A program made the position numbers and the translations under genes. The notes under the pieces were generated by a model. The model saw nothing but the letters and a program-made list of their open reading frames with translations. It was not told the origin of the DNA and searched no databases. Positions 50,337 through 58,940 of a DNA stretch of 64,000 bases are shown piece by piece. Location: NCBI GenBank assembly GCA_045599345.1, contig JAZRVV010000012.1:186001-250000 (forward strand). The letters are read 5' to 3'. The first letter of the stretch is position 1, and every line of letters starts with the position of its first letter. The stretch comes from UBA1227 sp045599345 (GTDB lineage: Bacteria > Bacillota > Clostridia > Oscillospirales > Acutalibacteraceae).

Positions 50337-51362
50337 ATGGAAGAATTTAGTAGAAAAAAGTTAAAAGCTTCAATGGCATCGGTCAAGTCACTTGATGGTA
50401 GGGCATATTTGATGAACTATCAAAATCCTTACTTCCTTGACTATATGCTAGAGAATGGTGTTAAAAACACAGCGGATTTGCTTTTTAAAGCTACAAAGAC
50501 AATAACAGGTGGTTTCCCAATACTCGGAATACCAGGACGTTTTGCTTGTTCAAGCTTTAATGCAAAGACACCTGATGGCAAGCGTTTTCTTGCTCGAAAC
50601 TTTGATTACAAGGATTCACCTTGTATGGTAGTTTGGTGTAATCCAGAAAATGGATACAAGAGTGTTGGCGTAGCCGATATGCTCTTTATGACATATGGCT
50701 TTAAACGTACACCAGATAAGTACAAGGATCGTTTCTTTACATTGATGGCGCCTTACACAGTAATGGATGGCATCAATGAAAAGGGCCTTGTAATAGCAGT
50801 TTTAGAGCAAAAGGGTAAAGCTACCAATCAGACGACAAGCAGGACTGATATTACAACGACAGTTGCAATAAGGGCTATTCTTGATAGGTGCGCTACTGTT
50901 GATGAGGCAATTGCACTCCTTGATGAGTACGATATGCACGATGCGGTTTTCTGCAACTATCACTATCACATCATTGATAGGAATGGTGGTAATGTAATTG
51001 TCGAGTATGTAAACAACAAGATGAATGTTGTTTTGCCAGAGGAAGGACGAGATTATCAATATACAACTAACTTCCTTAAATCAAATCCTGGCGGTGATGT
51101 TAAGGGCAACTTTGGCTACAGTCGCTACTACCAAATTCGCGACAATATCGAGCCAAAGAAGGGTGTCATGACAGTTGATGAGGCAATGAGCCTCCTTGAG
51201 CACGTTAAGCTCGAGTATAGACATCATCTACTCGGACACCGTGTTACAAGTCTTTGGAGTGTTGTTTACAACGTAGATGATTTGACACTCGAGCTTGTTG
51301 CAGGCGCGGATTTCTCAAAGCGCTACAAATTTTCTATTGATTCTCCAGCAACTTGTGTTTAA
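50337..51362 (+). CDS. Choloylglycine/acid-ceramidase-like Ntn hydrolase with 70-residue leader
   Basis: A 341-residue linear-amide C-N hydrolase. In bile salt hydrolases the nucleophile Cys is residue 2; here the matching site is Cys71 (FACSSFNA), and the spacing to Arg87 and Asp90 (ARNFD) is exactly that of Cys2-Arg18-Asp21 in those enzymes. Later family motifs (NYHYHIIDRNGG, TTNF, GYSRY) are present. It should be made as a precursor cut before Cys71, as in acid ceramidase and NAAA. No export signal is seen. Substrate could be a bile acid amide, N-acyl amino acid or other amide. Confidence 0.82.
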   Translation: MEEFSRKKLKASMASVKSLDGRAYLMNYQNPYFLDYMLENGVKNTADLLFKATKTITGGFPILGIPGRFACSSFNAKTPDGKRFLARNFDYKDSPCMVVWCNPENGYKSVGVADMLFMTYGFKRTPDKYKDRFFTLMAPYTVMDGINEKGLVIAVLEQKGKATNQTTSRTDITTTVAIRAILDRCATVDEAIALLDEYDMHDAVFCNYHYHIIDRNGGNVIVEYVNNKMNVVLPEEGRDYQYTTNFLKSNPGGDVKGNFGYSRYYQIRDNIEPKKGVMTVDEAMSLLEHVKLEYRHHLLGHRVTSLWSVVYNVDDLTLELVAGADFSKRYKFSIDSPATCV

Positions 51363-51397
51363 AGTAGAGGGAGGTTTTAAGCCTCCCTCTACTTTTT
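51362..51397 (+). terminator. Terminator between the hydrolase and tRNA-Pro
   Basis: A perfect 13-bp stem (AAGTAGAGGGAGG / CCTCCCTCTACTT) with a 7-nt loop and T5, starting at the stop codon. Confidence 0.93.
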
Positions 51398-51399
51398 GC

Positions 51400-51475
51400 C
51401 GGGGTGTAGCGCAGTTGGTAGCGCGCCTGCTTCGGGAGCAGGAGGCCGTGGGTTCGACTCCCGCCACTCCGACCA
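51400..51475 (+). tRNA. tRNA-Pro (anticodon CGG)
   Basis: A complete cloverleaf. The acceptor is CGGGGTG / CACTCCG with one G-T pair. The anticodon stem CCTGC / GCAGG has loop TTCGGGA, giving anticodon CGG for codon CCG. The T arm has TTCGACT and CCA is encoded at 51473-51475. It lies only 2 bp after a terminator T-run, and no clear promoter of its own was found, so read-through may supply it. Confidence 0.95.
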
Positions 51476-51502
51476 TACTTTATTCAAAAAGGATATGTTC
51501 TT

Positions 51503-52597
51503 ATGAAACTTGGTATTGTAGGTTTACCAAACGTTGGTAAAAGTACACTTTTTAATGCAATTACTAATGCAGGCGCAGGCGCTGCAAACTATCCGTTTTG
51601 CACAATTGAGCCAAACGTAGGTGTAGTAGCAGTTCCAGACGAGCGCCTTGATAAACTCGTTGAGCTCTATAAGCCAAAGTCAGTTGTACCAGCAAGCGTT
51701 GAGTTTGTTGATATAGCAGGCCTTGTTAAGGGCGCAGCACAGGGTGAGGGCCTTGGTAACAAGTTCCTCTCACACATCCGTGAGGTTGATGCAATAATCC
51801 ATGTGGTACGTTGCTTTGAAAATGACGACATAGTACACGTAGAGGGCTCTATTGACCCAGCACGTGATATTGAGACAATTAACCTTGAGCTCATACTCTC
51901 TGATATGGAAGTCCTTGAAAAGCGCATACAGCGTGTAGAAAAGGCTATGAAGGGAGACAAGTCTCTCGCAAAGGAACTTGATATATTAAACCGCTTCAAG
52001 GTTGCACTCGAGGATGGCAAGTGTGCACGCACAGTAGAACTTTCAGAGGATGAGGAGGACTCACTCGTTGATTTCAACCTCCTTACATACAAGCCTGTAA
52101 TATACGCTTGTAATATGGGCGAGGATGACTTCGCTGATGGCGTTGAGAATAACGCACGTTACAATGCTGTAAAAGCAATTGCTGATGCTGAGGGCTCAGA
52201 GACACTTCCAATCTGTGCAGAACTCGAGGCACAGATAGCAGAGCTCGAAAGGGAAGAGAAGGAAATGTTCCTCTTGGACCTTGGAATCGAGAAGAGTGGT
52301 CTTGACCTCCTTATTCAGCGCTCATATGACCTTCTTGGCCTTATGTCTTTCTTAACTGCTGGCGAGCCAGAGGTTCGCGCTTGGACAATCAAGAAAGGAA
52401 CCAAGGCTCCAAAGGCAGCTGGTAAAATTCACTCTGACATCGAGCGTGGATTTATCCGCGCAGAGGTAATCAATTATCAGACGCTCCTTGATTGTGGCTC
52501 GCTGGCCGCAGCAAGGGATAAGGGCCTTATCCGTTCAGAGGGTAAGGAGTACGTTATGCAGGACGGCGATGTCGTACTCTTCCGCTTCAATGTATAA
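51503..52597 (+). CDS. ychF: Redox-regulated ATPase YchF
   Basis: A 364-residue Obg-related P-loop protein: GLPNVGKSTLFNAIT (about 6-20), DIAGLVKGA, and a C-terminal TGS domain. The G4 motif NxxD is altered (YACNMGEDD), as is normal in YchF, which prefers ATP. Ribosome-associated; role in translation and oxidative stress. An AAAAGGA site precedes the ATG. Confidence 0.96.
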   Translation: MKLGIVGLPNVGKSTLFNAITNAGAGAANYPFCTIEPNVGVVAVPDERLDKLVELYKPKSVVPASVEFVDIAGLVKGAAQGEGLGNKFLSHIREVDAIIHVVRCFENDDIVHVEGSIDPARDIETINLELILSDMEVLEKRIQRVEKAMKGDKSLAKELDILNRFKVALEDGKCARTVELSEDEEDSLVDFNLLTYKPVIYACNMGEDDFADGVENNARYNAVKAIADAEGSETLPICAELEAQIAELEREEKEMFLLDLGIEKSGLDLLIQRSYDLLGLMSFLTAGEPEVRAWTIKKGTKAPKAAGKIHSDIERGFIRAEVINYQTLLDCGSLAAARDKGLIRSEGKEYVMQDGDVVLFRFNV

Positions 52598-52601
52598 AAA
52601 T

Positions 52602-52635
52602 AAGGATCCACTTGAAAAAGTGGATCCTTTAATTT
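52602..52635. terminator. Bidirectional terminator between ychF and rsmI
   Basis: A perfect 12-bp stem (AAGGATCCACTT / AAGTGGATCCTT) with a GAAA loop; T-rich on the plus side and an A-rich 5' flank that serves the minus strand. Confidence 0.9.
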
Positions 52636-52638
52636 TGC

Positions 52639-53460
52639 TTATTGGAGCGCTTTGTAAATATCGCCTTTTTTAAGGCCTGTCTGTTTTGCCACTGTTTTGG
52701 CGGCATCGTTTGTTGACATTCCTTTGGCTGTATAGTCACGGGCTAGTTTAACTGCATCTTCCAATGTGACTTCTTCTTTTGCCTCTTCTTTAGCACCAGC
52801 AATGATGAGAACTATCTCTCCTTTGAGGTTGTTGTCTGGATAGGCCTCTACGGCAGCTGACAAGGTGGTTTTGATAACTTCCTCATGAATTTTAGTGAGT
52901 TCTCTTACAATCGCTATTTCGCGGTCTCCGAGCACGTCAAAGAGGTCGCGGAGTGTAGCAGAGAGTTTGTGTGGTGCCTCATAAAAAATCATTGTACGGC
53001 GCTCACAGCGAATCTCGTCAAGGTGCTCACGCCTTGACTTTTTGTTTACGCTGAGGAAACCTTCAAAAGTGAAACGACCGTTGTCCATTCCAGATGTTGC
53101 GAGTGCTGTTGCAAAAGCAGTTGGACCTGGTACTGATTGTACTGCGATTCCACGAGCGTGGCAGGCCTTAACAAGTTCCATACCAGGGTCAGAAATTGCT
53201 GGCATACCAGCATCTGATACAAGGACACAGCTTTCACCATTTATTATTCGATTTAATATCTCGTCTTCACGGTCATACTTGTTATGCTCGTAGTAGGAGA
53301 CGAGTTGTTTTTTTATGTCAAAGTGATTTAGGAGCTTTAAGGTAACTCTTGTGTCCTCAGCGGCAATAAAGTCACAGTTTTGCATAGTCTCAATTGCTCT
53401 TGGTGAAAAGTCAGAGAGGTTACCTATCGGCGTTCCCATAACAAAAAGTGTTCCAGCCAT
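52639..53460 (-). CDS. rsmI: 16S rRNA (cytidine1402-2'-O)-methyltransferase
   Basis: A 273-residue tetrapyrrole-methylase-fold enzyme: GTPIGNLSDFSPRA at the N-terminus, ISDAGMPAISDPG and PGPTAFATALATSG for SAM binding. It methylates C1402 in the ribosomal P site. It follows trmN6 by 10 bp. Confidence 0.94.
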   Translation of the reverse strand: MAGTLFVMGTPIGNLSDFSPRAIETMQNCDFIAAEDTRVTLKLLNHFDIKKQLVSYYEHNKYDREDEILNRIINGESCVLVSDAGMPAISDPGMELVKACHARGIAVQSVPGPTAFATALATSGMDNGRFTFEGFLSVNKKSRREHLDEIRCERRTMIFYEAPHKLSATLRDLFDVLGDREIAIVRELTKIHEEVIKTTLSAAVEAYPDNNLKGEIVLIIAGAKEEAKEEVTLEDAVKLARDYTAKGMSTNDAAKTVAKQTGLKKGDIYKALQ

Positions 53461-53470
53461 ATTAAACTCC

Positions 53471-54211
53471 TTAATCCCTATAGTCTCCGATAATTTTTAC
53501 AAGTTCTTCTGAGTCGTTGCCGTTTTCGTCTTGGATAAAGAGGGGAGGCATGACTTCTATGAAAGGCTTGGAGCCTTTCTTGCCCTCTATTAAAAATAGC
53601 CACGGCTGCGTGTCTGGTCGCTTTTGCACCATCCTAAGGCGTTTTGGCTCAATGCCATTCGCCCTCATAGAGCATATGACGTCAGCGAGTCGCTCTGGGC
53701 GATGGCACATTACAAAACGTCCGCCGAACTGCAAAAGCTCACTCGCAGCCTTGGAGGCGTCGTCTATTGTGCACATTATCTCGTGACGAGCAATTTGCTC
53801 GGGTGTTGCCTTAGAGAGAATACCAGTTCCAGCAGGCTTGTATGGTGGGTTCATTGAGACAACATCAAAGTAACCTTTTGGAAGAGCCTTTCCAATTTCT
53901 CTTAAGTCTATTTTAATTCCTTTAAGGTTGGTTGGATTGTTGTTGAGTTCCAATGAGCGATTGAACTGATCAATTGCGGCCTCTTGGATATCTACTCCAA
54001 CAATTTCGTTTTGAGCTCCATCGCGTAACCAGATGAATGGAATGATTCCACAGCCAGTGCCAAGGTCAACACATTTATCATTCTTCCTTGGGGCGGCAAA
54101 GTTTGCAAGGAGTATTGCATCCGTTCCAAATCCATGGATAGGGGAACAGATTAGTTTTACGCCAGAGCCTAAGGTCTCGACATATTCACTTTTGTTATCC
54201 TGCTTTGGCAT
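53471..54211 (-). CDS. tRNA1(Val) (adenine37-N6)-methyltransferase-like protein
   Basis: A 246-residue Rossmann methyltransferase: SAM motif VDLGTGCGIIPF (about 42-53) and the N6-adenine motif NPPY (about 125). Matches the YfiC/TrmN6 family that modifies a valine tRNA. ATG at 54211 has AAAGGAG 8 bp upstream; the longer TTG frame to 54232 is inside that site. Coupled with rsmI. Confidence 0.85.
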   Translation of the reverse strand: MPKQDNKSEYVETLGSGVKLICSPIHGFGTDAILLANFAAPRKNDKCVDLGTGCGIIPFIWLRDGAQNEIVGVDIQEAAIDQFNRSLELNNNPTNLKGIKIDLREIGKALPKGYFDVVSMNPPYKPAGTGILSKATPEQIARHEIMCTIDDASKAASELLQFGGRFVMCHRPERLADVICSMRANGIEPKRLRMVQKRPDTQPWLFLIEGKKGSKPFIEVMPPLFIQDENGNDSEELVKIIGDYRD

Positions 54212-54230
54212 AGGTAGACTCCTTTTGTAC

Positions 54231-54258
54231 AAAAAAGACCTGGAATTGCTTCCAGGTC
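54231..54258 (-). terminator. Terminator after the ferredoxin gene (minus strand)
   Basis: A 9-bp perfect stem (GACCTGGAA / TTCCAGGTC) with a 4-nt loop, followed on the minus strand by six T. It separates the aro/pss/ferredoxin transcript from trmN6-rsmI. Confidence 0.88.
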
Positions 54259-54281
54259 CTTCTCGTTAATCTAATATGCGA

Positions 54282-54449
54282 TTATGCCTGCTCGATAGCA
54301 CCTGTTGGGCAAGTGTCAGCGCATGAACCACAGTCGATGCATGTAGCAGCGTCGATTGCATAAATATCGCCTTCAGAGATAGCCTCTACTGGGCAACCAT
54401 CTTTGCATGAACCACAAGCTACGCAAGCGTCAGTAATTTTATAAGCCAT
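54282..54449 (-). CDS. 2[4Fe-4S] ferredoxin
   Basis: A 55-residue protein: ACVACGSCKDGCP and TCIDCGSCADTCP each supply the CxxCxxCxxxCP ligand set for two [4Fe-4S] clusters. This is the classical clostridial low-potential electron carrier, of standard length. AAGGAGG precedes the ATG and a terminator follows. It may be transcribed alone or as the last gene after pssA (81 bp gap). Confidence 0.95.
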   Translation of the reverse strand: MAYKITDACVACGSCKDGCPVEAISEGDIYAIDAATCIDCGSCADTCPTGAIEQA

Positions 54450-54529
54450 AAAACTTTACCTCCTTATTAAGATACATATATTCTAGCAGAAACCGAAGTT
54501 TTTGCAAGTATATTGGGATAAAATAGCTG

Positions 54530-55186
54530 TTAAATTTTTGACAATACGCCAAGAATTACAGCAAGTACGATACCTAAAATAGCCAAACAATATACAACTT
54601 TGGATTGAGGCTTTTTAAGGTTAAATGGAGTGATGAAAAGTATAGCAGTTACTATTAAGCATATTTGATATACTAGTGCAAAATTGTCACCCAAAAGGGA
54701 TTTAAAGCAAAAGAGAATAGGGAAAATTAGTGCTGTTGATGTAATAGGAAGGCCTCTGTAGTTTGTATCATGGTTTTCGGGATTTGCGCGTCGCTCCATC
54801 TCGATTACATTGAAATACGCAAGCCTTACTACACCACCTAGTATTAAGCAGATTGCTGAAATTATTCTTAAAACAGGATTTCCACCAAGACAGATACCAA
54901 TAACTGCTGGTAGTATGCCAAAGCATACTGTGTCGCAGAGTGAATCTATTTGGATTCCAAACTGTTTTTCTCGCTCTGTTCTGTTTTTCTTAGAACGAGC
55001 GATCCTGCCATCAAACATATCGCAGAAACCGGAGAATAATAGACATAAAACGGGGATACCAATGGCTGCAACATCACCAGTTGCAAAGAGTATAGAAAAT
55101 GCTACACCTGTGACGGCCGAAGCAAGTCCTACATAAGTCAAAATCACTGTGTATGACCAAATGCCAATCACTTCAATTTCCTCCAA
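54530..55186 (-). CDS. pssA: CDP-diacylglycerol-serine O-phosphatidyltransferase-like protein
   Basis: A 218-residue membrane enzyme of the CDP-alcohol phosphatidyltransferase family; the catalytic motif CDMFDGRIAR...GIQIDSLCD is intact, and the DSLCD variant is the one found in PssA. Six or so membrane helices are evident. It would make phosphatidylserine. It follows the chorismate mutase-AroE-AroK gene by 19 bp on the same strand. Confidence 0.85.
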   Translation of the reverse strand: MEEIEVIGIWSYTVILTYVGLASAVTGVAFSILFATGDVAAIGIPVLCLLFSGFCDMFDGRIARSKKNRTEREKQFGIQIDSLCDTVCFGILPAVIGICLGGNPVLRIISAICLILGGVVRLAYFNVIEMERRANPENHDTNYRGLPITSTALIFPILFCFKSLLGDNFALVYQICLIVTAILFITPFNLKKPQSKVVYCLAILGIVLAVILGVLSKI

Positions 55187-55205
55187 ATATTAAATTTGCT
55201 GGGGA

Positions 55206-56744
55206 TTAGATTTGCTTAATGATTTTTGCTACTGCTTCTTCTATTGCGCCATTGTTTTCAATTTCAACATCGGCTGCGTCCTGATAGAGAGGAAGACGAA
55301 TCTTTTGCATTTCTTTCAAAGTCTCTGGGCTCTTAGAAAGAGGTCTGTCATCAGTTGGAAGAAGGTCTATATCACGGCGGATAAAGAAAATCTTGCCGTT
55401 TTGGTGAAGTGCTGGATAGTTATCTGAATCAAGGATGGCACCACCGCCAAGAGCGATAACTTTACCGCTGAGTTTACAATTTTCAAGAATTGCTTGATGC
55501 TCAAGGTTGCGGAATGTTTCTTCACCATATTTATTGATGATTTCTGCAACAGTCTTTTTCTGTTCAAGCTCTACAACCTTGTCGATATCAATAACATCAC
55601 GACCGGTTGCGTCTCCAATCATCTTTGCTATTGTTGTTTTACCGCAACCTGGCATACCTGTGAGGATGATGTTTTGGTTCTGCTTATAAAGCATTGTTGT
55701 AACATCCTCAACAGTTGCATTTATCATATTGCGATCAAAGAAGAGGTTGTAACTCTCACGTGCTTGAGCAACGAGCATTGAAAGTCCGCCGATGGCTGGA
55801 ATGCCAAGTTGCTCAGCCTCCATAAGGAGTGCTGTTCTGAGTGGGTTGTATACTACGTCAATAACGTATGAGAGTTTAGGGAAATCCTTGAGTGAGATAG
55901 GAGAAACAAGGTTGTCTGGATACATTCCAACAGGAGTAGTGTTGACGATGATGTCAGCATCGCTGTGAATGTGAACAGAGTCATAATCGATAGCGCCGTC
56001 ACGAGAGACGATGATGATTTCACGAGCGCCGAGGTCTTCGAGTGCTACTCGAGCAGCCTTGGAAGCGCCACCACTACCAAGAATGATTACCTTTTTGCCT
56101 GATACATCGACCGATTTGCGCTCAACCATATATTTAAAGCCTGCAACGTCAGTGTTATAGGCACAGAGCTTTCCTTTTTTCATTACTACTGTGTTAGCAG
56201 CGCCAACGCGGAGAACGTCATCTGAGAGTTCCTGGCAGAAAGCAAGGATTGCAGTCTTGTAAGGGATTGTTACATTGAGGCCTTGGATGTCTGAACGTGA
56301 GAGGAATTCTTCTAAGTGTTCAGGGTCAATCTCAAGGAGTTTATAGTCATAAGCAACCTTGCCACGAAGACCGAGTTCTTTGTGAATCTGTTCTGAGTAG
56401 CTGTGACCCAAGTGCTCGCCAAGTAGGCCGTATACACCTGGCATTTGTACTACTTTGCGTTTCTCGTCTTCGTTATATGCTTTAATCCAGTTCTCCTGGT
56501 AGTCCTTTGAAAGTTCGAGAACTGTTCTAAAGAGGGCAGTGGTATAAGGAGAAAATTCACCACTGAGCTCAGAGATTTCGTTGATAATCTCGTATTCGCG
56601 TGATGTGTCTTCTACAGGCATATTGCGTTCTACTTTGTATTCCGCAATTTCTTCTGAAAGCTTCATTCTTTCAAGGAATCGAGCCAAGATATCCTTATCA
56701 ATCCTGTCAAGCTGAGATCTGATTTCGTCTAAGTTCTCAATCAT
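55206..56744 (-). CDS. Trifunctional chorismate mutase - shikimate dehydrogenase - shikimate kinase
   Basis: A 512-residue fusion. Residues 1-88: AroQ-type chorismate mutase (Arg9, Arg26 and Lys37 in the helix pattern IRSQLDRIDKDIL...RMKLSEEIAEYK). Residues about 101-352: shikimate dehydrogenase, with SYSEQIH, the catalytic Lys163 in NVTIPYK, NTD at 197-199 and NADP motif GSGGASKAAR. Residues about 357-512: shikimate kinase, with P-loop GMPGCGKTT (363-371), DIDKVVE and the GGG of ALGGGAIL. It covers steps 4, 5 and the post-chorismate step towards prephenate. It overlaps aroC by 4 bp. Dehydroquinate dehydratase is not in the window. Confidence 0.93.
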   Translation of the reverse strand: MIENLDEIRSQLDRIDKDILARFLERMKLSEEIAEYKVERNMPVEDTSREYEIINEISELSGEFSPYTTALFRTVLELSKDYQENWIKAYNEDEKRKVVQMPGVYGLLGEHLGHSYSEQIHKELGLRGKVAYDYKLLEIDPEHLEEFLSRSDIQGLNVTIPYKTAILAFCQELSDDVLRVGAANTVVMKKGKLCAYNTDVAGFKYMVERKSVDVSGKKVIILGSGGASKAARVALEDLGAREIIIVSRDGAIDYDSVHIHSDADIIVNTTPVGMYPDNLVSPISLKDFPKLSYVIDVVYNPLRTALLMEAEQLGIPAIGGLSMLVAQARESYNLFFDRNMINATVEDVTTMLYKQNQNIILTGMPGCGKTTIAKMIGDATGRDVIDIDKVVELEQKKTVAEIINKYGEETFRNLEHQAILENCKLSGKVIALGGGAILDSDNYPALHQNGKIFFIRRDIDLLPTDDRPLSKSPETLKEMQKIRLPLYQDAADVEIENNGAIEEAVAKIIKQI

Positions 56745-57697
56745 ATTTTGTCCTCCTCAAGTAAAATTCCGTAAAGGCAGATGGCGCTTGCTGCTTCCAC
56801 TACTGGAGCGCAACGAAGAGTAATGCAAGGGTCATGCCTTCCTGTTATATTAACTGTTGTTTCTTCCATTGTTTTAAGATTGACGCTTTGCTGTGGGAGT
56901 GATATCGATGGAGTTGGTTTTATGGCAACCCTAAATATTATTGGCATGCCATTTGCTATGCCACCCAAGATGCCTCCACAGTTGTTTGTCTTGGTTTTAA
57001 TTTTATCGCCGTCAAGATAGTATTCGTCGTTACACTCCGAGCCTTTCAAGTCGGCAGAACTGAAACCTGCACCAAATTCGACGCCTTTGACTGCTGGTAT
57101 TGCAAAGAGGGCGGAGGAGAGTTTGCTCTCCAATCCATTTGCAAATGGTCCACCGATACCAGCAGGGACACCGTCAATTTGGCATTCTATTATACCTCCG
57201 ACAGAGTCGCCACGCGCGATGGCGTCATCTATGTCTCCAGTTTTTACTATTGACGCAGAAATGCTTATGTTACGGCGTTCCAAGGCTTGGAGACATATGC
57301 CACCCAGCGCGCATAGTGGGGCGGTTAGCCTTCCAGAGAACTGGCCACCGCCAGTCATGTCATAGTCACTGCCGTACTTGATATATGCTGTATAGTCGGC
57401 GTGGCCAGGACGTGGAATATTCTTTAAATCACTGTAGTCATCGCTGTTGACGTCAGTGTTTTTAATTTCGATTGTTAGGGTATCACCGTTTGTCTTGCCA
57501 TCGGTGATGCCACTTTTTATTATCGGCTCATCTGGCTCAACTCGAGCGGAGACCTTGTCAGATGTGCCTGGACTACGCCTTTTTAAGAAGGCGCGTAACT
57601 TTTCGATATCGATTGGTTCTCCCACTTTGAGTCCACTGCAGTTTACACCTACAGATGGGCCGTGAGAGGTTCCAAAGTATTCAATGTTAAATGACAT
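56741..57697 (-). CDS. aroC: Chorismate synthase, short form
   Basis: A 318-residue FMN-dependent enzyme making chorismate from EPSP. SFNIEYFGTSHGPSVG at the N-terminus, RPGHADYTAYIKYG and GGGQFSGRLTAP are recognisable. It is about 30-70 residues shorter than the common form. The ATG at 57697 has GGAGG 9 bp upstream; a TTG at 57712 lies within that site. It overlaps aroA by 11 bp. Confidence 0.9.
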   Translation of the reverse strand: MSFNIEYFGTSHGPSVGVNCSGLKVGEPIDIEKLRAFLKRRSPGTSDKVSARVEPDEPIIKSGITDGKTNGDTLTIEIKNTDVNSDDYSDLKNIPRPGHADYTAYIKYGSDYDMTGGGQFSGRLTAPLCALGGICLQALERRNISISASIVKTGDIDDAIARGDSVGGIIECQIDGVPAGIGGPFANGLESKLSSALFAIPAVKGVEFGAGFSSADLKGSECNDEYYLDGDKIKTKTNNCGGILGGIANGMPIIFRVAIKPTPSISLPQQSVNLKTMEETTVNITGRHDPCITLRCAPVVEAASAICLYGILLEEDKI

Positions 57698-58940
57698 TGA
57701 TTTGTCCTCCAAGTGACTCGATATCCTTAAAGAAGGATGGGTATGATTTATCTACTGCGCGAGCTTCGTTGATAATAACTGGCTCCACGCATCTTGTTGA
57801 TGCTATTGTTGCGGCCATTACTATTCGGTGATCACCGAAAGATTCAACAGTGCCGCCCTTTAGTGGTTGCGGGAAGATAATAATGCCATCATCAGTATCT
57901 TCGGCTTTGCCGCCGAGTGAGTTTATTAGTGCGCAGACTGATGTCAGTCTGTCGCTCTCCTTAAGGCGAAGCCTTGCTGCACCGGTAAAAGTTGTTGTGC
58001 CATCAGCGAAAGCGGCGGCAATTGAGAGAGCAGGGAGTAGGTCAGGTGTATTGAGAAGGTCTATCTCGTAATGCTTGGCACCAAGTATGTTTTCTGTCTC
58101 ATCAATCTCTGCGGTGTAAAGGCTTAAGAAGTCAAGGATTGACTTGTCACGCTGCAATGAATTGAAGCGCAAGTTGTTTATTGTAATATCATTGCCAAGG
58201 AAATTGGCAACATAAAAGAATGCGGCATTTGACCAATCACCCTCAATTGAAAGTGAGCCAGGAGAAATATAAGTTGCGCCACGCTTGATTATCGAGAATG
58301 TGTCGCTTGTTGGTGATACAGTTGCAACGCCAAATTCGGCGAGTGCTTTAATTGTAAGTTCAACATATCCTCTTGAGAGGAGAGGTGTGGTGAGCTTAAC
58401 AGCGCTTTTCTCGATAATTGGTAACGCAAGGAGGAGTCCTGATACATATTGAGAACTCAAATCGCCAGTTACCTCAAACTTGCCAGGTTGAAGTTTGCCT
58501 TTGCAAGTGAATGGTATGTTGTCAGAAGAAAACTCAACACCGTGAGCCTCAAGTGCACTTTTAAGACTGCCGATAGGTCTTTCAGAAAGTCGTTCGTTGC
58601 CTTTGAATGTAACTTCATCGCAAAGCGCAGTTGCAACTGGCATAAGGAAGCGAAGCGTCGAACCGCTTTCCTTGCAGTCAAGTACGGGATGAGAAGGGAC
58701 ATCTGTTATAGGTGTGACACATATCTCCGTGTCAGTTGTTTCGATGTTAGCACCAAGTGCGATGAGGCAATCGATTGTTGCTTTGACATCATTTGATAAA
58801 GCATCGGTAGGATTGCCAAGAATAAGTGTGCAAGGTGCGTCAGCCAAGGCAGCACAGATAAGGAGTCTGTGAAGTTCTGACTTGGAATTTATAGCATTAA
58901 CTGTTCCGACAAATGGAGCAGGATTAATTTCAAGTATCAT
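57687..58940 (-). CDS. aroA: 3-phosphoshikimate 1-carboxyvinyltransferase (EPSP synthase)
   Basis: A 417-residue enzyme joining shikimate 3-phosphate and PEP. NSKSELHRLLI (substrate Lys/Ser), ESGSTLRFLMP, and the closing LKGGTVESFGDHRIVMA are conserved. The glyphosate-region sequence reads ESGSTLRFLMPVA rather than NAGTAMRPL, a class II-like pattern (inference). One base after aroB. Confidence 0.94.
   Translation of the reverse strand: MILEINPAPFVGTVNAINSKSELHRLLICAALADAPCTLILGNPTDALSNDVKATIDCLIALGANIETTDTEICVTPITDVPSHPVLDCKESGSTLRFLMPVATALCDEVTFKGNERLSERPIGSLKSALEAHGVEFSSDNIPFTCKGKLQPGKFEVTGDLSSQYVSGLLLALPIIEKSAVKLTTPLLSRGYVELTIKALAEFGVATVSPTSDTFSIIKRGATYISPGSLSIEGDWSNAAFFYVANFLGNDITINNLRFNSLQRDKSILDFLSLYTAEIDETENILGAKHYEIDLLNTPDLLPALSIAAAFADGTTTFTGAARLRLKESDRLTSVCALINSLGGKAEDTDDGIIIFPQPLKGGTVESFGDHRIVMAATIASTRCVEPVIINEARAVDKSYPSFFKDIESLGGQINVI

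Noticed and set aside
57850..58071. Plus-strand frames opposite the aro genes
   Set aside because: They are short antisense shadows without ribosome sites or homology that I can see.
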